The position numbers and the translations under genes are program-made. DNA of 64,000 nt from Asterella californica (Eukaryota; Streptophyta; Marchantiopsida; Marchantiales; Aytoniaceae), in NCBI GenBank assembly GCA_036924285.1, contig JAYKYS010000011.1:8122001-8186000 (forward strand), written 5' to 3'. How positions within the stretch are numbered: the first letter of the stretch is position 1; every line of letters begins with the position of its first letter. Shown piece after piece: positions 59,770 to 64,000 of the stretch. The notes under the pieces were generated by a model. It saw only the letters and a list, made by a program, of their open reading frames with translations, ran no database searches and was not told where the DNA came from.

Positions 59770-60576
59770 ACAAGGTAACCGATGAAACAAACGCGGACAA
59801 AAGAAACTCATCTCGAACAATCTCAGAGTAGTGTTAGAGTGGACTCTCAATCATTTCTACAACTCAGGAGGAACTCCATGAAGAAGGACTAACGAAGCCA
59901 TAATGACTACACGTATAGACCTCCGCTCTCGGCTAACCTAGACATCCCATGTAGTCCTATCATAGCTCTTGTGCATCTTTCTCACATGAGATTTTACCTC
60001 GTGCGAGATAAATGACTGATTGCACACCATGCATGGTGTGTCTCGAATCAGTCTCGATCTCGTGAGAGAGAGAATACCCATAGCTAAAAAAATGATATCC
60101 AATCAAACGGTACTCATAATAAAAACATTTTAAAAAAAGAAAACTCACTAAAAAGAAGAACCCTGATATGTAGAGATAAAACACACCAAATGTAGCAAGA
60201 AGTCTCTCAAAAATCTCTCAAAAATCTTAAACAGAAGATTGTGGAATCCTAAAATCCCAAAATGAACCCAAGAATATTTCATACTCACTCATTTCTTCAC
60301 AGAATGTGCTAATTCTAGAACAAAAAGAAAGAAAATCAAAAGACGAAGAGAAGTATCTGAAAAACTAACCCACCCTATCCCACCTCACTCCACCCTCTCC
60401 TAACGTAATCCCTGCCCACCCTCTCCTCTCTCCCTCCCGCACTTGGAAGTTGGAGGTAGCTCCCGAAGTATGAGTACTCAACACTCGTGAACATAAGTAT
60501 CTCTACTATCCAAATATCGATCATTTGGATTTATCTATATGTATTTTTTTCTTAGGTATATTTTAGCGAATGTATG

Positions 60577-60879
60577 TAGACATTTGCTTGATCACACCTC
60601 CAATAGGTTCCTTGAGCTTGATCATACCCCTCTTAGGTTACTTGAGCTTGATCATACTCTTGACGTGTTATTGACAATTAAACCAGTCATTTTATCTTTT
60701 GGTTTAATCATTTTAGTACTTCCAATCTTGACTAAATATCACTATAATTTAAAATATTTAACATTAACATTAGATTATACGAGCAATAGTCAGTCAGGGG
60801 TGTGATCAAGCCATACATTGTTAAGAGAGGTGTGATCAAGCTCAAGGAATCTACTGAGGTGTGATCAAGTAAATTTCTA
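60577..60879. mobile_element. About 303-bp MITE with roughly 55-bp terminal inverted repeats
   Basis: The left end TAGACATTTGCTTGATCACA is mirrored at the right end (reverse complement TAGAAATTTACTTGATCACA). Both arms continue with a second CTTGATCAYACC word and CTCTTA. Each arm therefore holds tandem copies of TTGATCAYACC. ATGTATG occurs at both borders (60570-60576 and 60882-60888), offset by two bases on the right, possibly a target duplication. The interior is AT-rich and noncoding. Confidence 0.75.
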
Positions 60880-61500
60880 GGATGTATGTCAAATTTAGAA
60901 TCTTTGGTAAATATTATTGTTTCGTGGACGAGCGTTACAACTTCGGCCAAAGGGTCGTGTGAGTTTTTCTGCGGTCACTTCCCGAGGTGCCCTTGGGAAA
61001 ATATCACAGACATCGTTTACTGATCTTTTGTCTCATTTGACCGTGAGTAGAGTAAAGAAATTTAAAACTTGAAGAACTTACTTTTACTTTTATAAAAACA
61101 AAAAATTATAATGAAAATAATTATAATTACTTCAGAAATATCACTATAAGGGACCAGCCGCACATATTCTCAGTTTTTTCAGGTTCGATAATAAGATTAG
61201 TAATCACACAAATCAGTTTAATGAGTTCTCATTAAACTGAAATAGAAAATATTCTGAAAATTAACTGATTCTTAGAGGGTCCTCTTGGATATCCTTTTGG
61301 GGTTTTTCAAAAATTGTTTGGTTTCTATGTTGACGTATGTCACATTATCTGTTGACTTTTGCTGAAGTAAAAGTTAAATGCAAGAACTTATTTATGTAAA
61401 AAAAAAAATTCTATGTTGACACATGTCATATTACTGTTGACTTTTGTAACCATAAAAGTAAACTACAAAAAATTCATCGCACCTCAGAAAAAGAGTGGAT
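60880..61500. other. AT-rich DNA between the MITE and the chromovirus LTR
   Basis: No gene. Two similar stretches (TTCTATGTTGACRYATGTCA...CTGTTGACTTTTG) at about 61325 and 61411 form an imperfect tandem pair. The right end enters the hairpin 61485-61527 (CAGAAAAAGAGTGGATTA / TAATCCGCTCTTTTTCTG, one mismatch). The inner edge of the LTR may lie nearby. Confidence 0.4.
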
Positions 61501-62355
61501 TAACATAATTAATCCGCTCTTTTTCTGCTTTTCTTGGAGGTTCGGAGAAAGGCTTTCGTAAATGAGATCCTAGATAGAGTCTCAGGACGCCAAAAAATAT
61601 CTCTTTTATCGTAGACTATAACTCTAAAGTTTTTTGTATTCAATCACATTAAACCTAGACCATGGTTCCGATGTCGTATTGTATGTTGCGTGAATGATGT
61701 CTAGGTTACAAGAGTATCTAGCTATGGAATAAACGCTCGCTTGTGAAAAAAGAAGCCAGTGTAAGTGTAAATCCTCACTAAAAAATGTTTTATCACATTT
61801 TTCGTACCGTCCAAGTATACATATTCTACAAATGAACATTTGATGTTTGTGGCGACAACTTACATTTCTTGAACCTAATTTTCTCCATCTGGCCACAAAG
61901 GCCTTGAGAAAACCTTCCAAATGATACCAAAAACTCATCAAACTGGCACTCGAGTGAAGAGTTACCAATTTTCTAAATTGACAAACCGACTCAAATTTAA
62001 GAAAATCACAAAAATCTGCTAAAGCCCCTTAGAAGTTCGCTGCAATTTCTTCTCCAAATGCCCAAATTGCAATCTAACACCACAGGCGTTAGATTGCAAT
62101 TAAACGATAAGATCTTTTCAATGTCATCGAAATCACGTCAAATTGACGTCCACAACCAACACTACGGCTTTCCAAAGTTGACCTAGCCGTCAACCCTCAA
62201 AAAGACTACGATAATTTGTTAACACCTGTTAGCAGATCCTCGCAGACTTTCTCCAAAAGCCATCCAGAATGTAAAGTGACAAGGAAAAAGCCTGTAAGAT
62301 GAGGCTCTAGAGTGAACTCGAAACTCGAATGCCCGTGGTGGTGCATTCGCAGCCT

Positions 62356-62363
62356 TTATATAG
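62356..62363 (-). promoter_or_regulatory. TATA box of the chromovirus LTR
   Basis: On the minus strand the text reads CTCACTATATAAAGGCTGCG, a good plant-type TATA box. It is about 440 bp inside the proposed LTR start and about 130 bp downstream of the HSE repeats, the order expected of a U3 promoter. Confidence 0.7.
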
Positions 62364-62492
62364 TGAGAGGAATAGTACATGATCAGCTTCCGGCCAATGC
62401 TCATCTCTCACGCGGATCGCTGATGTGGCTTACATGCAGCCTTAGATCTAGAACAACATCTAGAGGTTCAGAATGAGCCACGTAGAAGGCTC

Positions 62493-62651
62493 GCTGGAAA
62501 GTTCTAGAAGCTTCTTTCTAGAAGCTTCCTTCTGGAAGCTTCCCGGCTGGAAAGTTCTAGAAGCTTCTTTCTAGAAACTTCCTTCTGGAAGCTTCCCGGC
62601 TGGAAAGTTCTAGAAGCTTCATTCTAGAAACTTCCTTCTGGAAGTTTCCCG
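62493..62651. promoter_or_regulatory. Three 53-bp tandem units of perfect heat-shock elements in the LTR U3
   Basis: Units start at 62493, 62546 and 62599. Each reads GGAAAGTTCTAGAAGCTTC, i.e. four alternating GAA/TTC modules at the canonical nnGAAnnTTC spacing. Each continues with TTCTAGAAGCTTC- and TGGAAGCTTCC-type modules, with a few substitutions in units 2 and 3. Canonical HSEs bind heat-shock factor trimers. Position upstream of the LTR TATA box suggests heat or stress control of the retrotransposon; that regulatory role is inferred, while the motif array is directly visible. Confidence 0.85.
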
Positions 62652-62812
62652 GCGGACTTTTGGCGCACTCGCCTATTGGTAGAAGTACTATTTGCTGCAT
62701 GTATTCTTCGGCCAACTTAGCCGTAACTAATTCTTATACCAAGGACTTCTACCAAACCAATTTCTCCTCTAGTTGATAAGTAGGACTCTACTTATTACAA
62801 ACCTCATCCCTT

Positions 62813-64000
62813 TTAAGAAGCAACGTCCTCGTTGCTCAACTGCTGTTCGAAAGCTTGCACTATGAGTGGGGCGTGTGCAAGATTGGTTGCAGGTTCCCAT
62901 GTTGCTTCATGTAATGGATAGCCTTTCCATTTGACCAAATAATCTACCCGTTGATGACGAGTCCCACGAACACGTTTCTTTAAGATGCATTCCACTTCAA
63001 ACTCTTCCTCGCCATCGATAATTTGAGGCAGTGGTCGCGACTCTTGCGAATTGCCAAATTGAGGAGGTCGTGGTGTATATCGCCGTAATAACGACACATG
63101 AAAAACCGGATGAATCTTCATATGGGGTGGAAGTTCGAGTTGATATGCCACTGCTCCAATTCTCCGGACAACAGAGAAAGGCCCGATGAAGCGAGGGTTG
63201 AATTTACGACTGCCGATCAGAGTAAGGTTGGTTGTGGATAACCAAACTTGATCACCAATCGTGAACTCTTCATGCCGACGGTGTCCATCGGCATATTGCT
63301 TTTGTCGGTTCTGAGCAACTTGTAGTTTCACCTTAGCTTTGTCCACTCCTTGTTGAATTCGTGCAACGAATTCATTAACAGCATCCACTTTGGTGTTGAC
63401 TGACGACGTCGTGCTGAATCGTGTCAAACTTGCTAGTGTGAGAGGATGTTCGCCGTACATGAGATAAAAAGGTGTTTCACGAGTAGATGCATTGAGGGAG
63501 TTGTTGTAGGCAAATTCTACCAAAGGGAGTAGAGTGTCCCACTTCGCTTGCTCCTCCAGAGTAAAGGCTCGTAGCATGTCTTCAATGGTGCGATTGACTC
63601 TTTCGGTTTGTCCATCGGTCTGTGGGTGATAAGCCGTAGACATGGCAAGTTTGGTCTTGAACAGACCAAATAGGGTTCTCCAAAACATGCTCGTAAACTG
63701 AGGACCTCTATCTGTTATAAGCACCCGTGATAGACCGTGCTGAGCAAAAATGGTGTTCAAATATATCTGAGCAAGTTGCGGTGCTGAGACGTCTTTCGTG
63801 GTCGGTCGAAGATGGATCATCTTGCTAAGCTTATCGACGAAGACGACGATGGAGTCAAAACCTGAGCTCGTCATGGGAAGTTCACACACTAAGTCCATAC
63901 TAACATGTTCCCAACGTTTGGAAAGGATCGGGAGGGGTTGAAGGAGACCGGAGGGTGCTTGATTTGTAGCCTTATTTTGTTGACACATTGCACAACTCCG
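62813..64000 (-). CDS. Ty3/gypsy chromovirus polyprotein, C-terminal part (integrase plus chromodomain), cut by the window end
   Basis: The frame is open from the window edge (RSCAMCQQNK, the CxxC end of the HHCC zinc finger) to the stop at 62813, 395 residues. The integrase core shows the D-D-E residues in VSMDLVCEL, ITDRGPQFTS and DGQTERVNRTIEDM. It is followed by a GPY-like segment (FNPRFIGPFSVVRRIGAVAY) and a LPPHMKIHPVFHVSLLRRY block. The C-terminal chromodomain reads FEVECILKKRVRGTRHQRVD then YLVKWKGYPLHEATWEP. All expected residues are present and there are no stops, so this part looks intact and possibly young, unlike every other element in the window. RT and RNase H should lie beyond 64000. 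The chromodomain is known in this group to guide insertion toward heterochromatin. Confidence 0.93.
   Translation of the reverse strand, partial: RSCAMCQQNKATNQAPSGLLQPLPILSKRWEHVSMDLVCELPMTSSGFDSIVVFVDKLSKMIHLRPTTKDVSAPQLAQIYLNTIFAQHGLSRVLITDRGPQFTSMFWRTLFGLFKTKLAMSTAYHPQTDGQTERVNRTIEDMLRAFTLEEQAKWDTLLPLVEFAYNNSLNASTRETPFYLMYGEHPLTLASLTRFSTTSSVNTKVDAVNEFVARIQQGVDKAKVKLQVAQNRQKQYADGHRRHEEFTIGDQVWLSTTNLTLIGSRKFNPRFIGPFSVVRRIGAVAYQLELPPHMKIHPVFHVSLLRRYTPRPPQFGNSQESRPLPQIIDGEEEFEVECILKKRVRGTRHQRVDYLVKWKGYPLHEATWEPATNLAHAPLIVQAFEQQLSNEDVAS

Larger units (their letters stand above)
53822..60439 (-). mobile_element. Full-length non-LTR retrotransposon copy B, split by two later insertions
   Basis: Element B reads on the minus strand from 60439 to 53822 and is flanked by an 11-bp target duplication (CACTTGGAAGT at 60440-60450 and 53811-53821). 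Removing two inserted 1.5-kb elements leaves about 3.6 kb, the same as copy A. The main ORF spans 58325-56394 in one frame with a single TGA at 57375 (HPN*VVFQVDVENT). Copy A has Trp at that position. RT blocks: YQFGVATPGGCESVSFG, VDVENTFNS, TRQRDLLGGSLFTLAHY (motif B altered from RQGDPLGG), LADDTYIVG. The endonuclease part is left of the first insertion (54302-53940, AAAAKVTKYKGMQVKHRFIL). The 5' leader lies right of the second insertion (59770-60439) and matches copy A, including the conserved stem-loop. The element is dead. Confidence 0.85.
61501..62799 (-). mobile_element. 3' LTR of the chromovirus (right border placed, left border uncertain)
   Basis: Directly after the polyprotein stop (minus direction), the purine tract AAAAGGGATGAGG (62802-62814) fits a polypurine tract. 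A TGTAATAAG start at 62799 fits the LTR 5' end. Within it come, in transcription order, three HSE-rich tandem units (62651-62493), a TATA box (62363-62356) and a long downstream segment with a 14-bp-arm inverted repeat (62065-62101). I could not place the CA end; it is probably between 61.4 and 62.0 kb. The second LTR is outside the window. Confidence 0.6.

Overview
The window looks like nuclear DNA of a land plant, or a close streptophyte relative. The evidence is spliced genes with short GT/AG introns, a plant-type SR45a/Tra2 splicing factor, a plant SRC2-type C2 protein, a UPF1-like SMUBP-2-type helicase, a chromodomain Ty3 retrotransposon and a TTTAGGG-type motif. A bryophyte- or fern-like genome is plausible, but I cannot fix the species. 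No rRNA, confident tRNA, CRISPR or organellar gene was seen.

Three host genes are supported. (1) An SR45a/Tra2-like RNA-binding protein on + (exons between 10581 and 13613, 5' exons not located). (2) A seven-exon SF1B helicase on - (30930 to 26587), whose joined exons make 1024 codons with consistent phases. (3) A one-exon SRC2-like C2 protein on - (about 53029 to 52145). Everything else is intergenic or transposon-derived.

Layout: 1-6.5 kb holds a decayed minus-strand gag/protease retroelement and a 336-bp triplication. 6.6-7.2 kb is a motif-rich repeat. 7.2-15.8 kb is the SR gene region. 15.8-24.3 kb is AT-rich with a broken Myb/SANT-like transposon ORF, an unknown coding remnant and several hairpins. 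26.6-30.9 kb is the helicase. 32-37.4 kb holds a dead MULE transposase and another decayed coding segment. 39.4-40.1 kb is a 62-bp minisatellite made of small dyads. 42.6-44.6 kb is retroelement-like, with 157-bp tandem repeats.

From 44.6 to 60.4 kb there are two full-length copies, in inverted orientation, of a 3.6-kb non-LTR element (RT plus a restriction-like endonuclease). The SRC2 gene lies between them. The minus-strand copy keeps an 11-bp target duplication and was later hit by two copies of a 1.5-kb TG...CA element, each with a 4-bp target duplication. 60.6-60.9 kb is a MITE. 61.5-64 kb is the 3' end of a chromovirus with an intact integrase/chromodomain ORF. Its LTR carries three tandem units packed with perfect heat-shock elements upstream of a TATA box, the strongest lead in the window.
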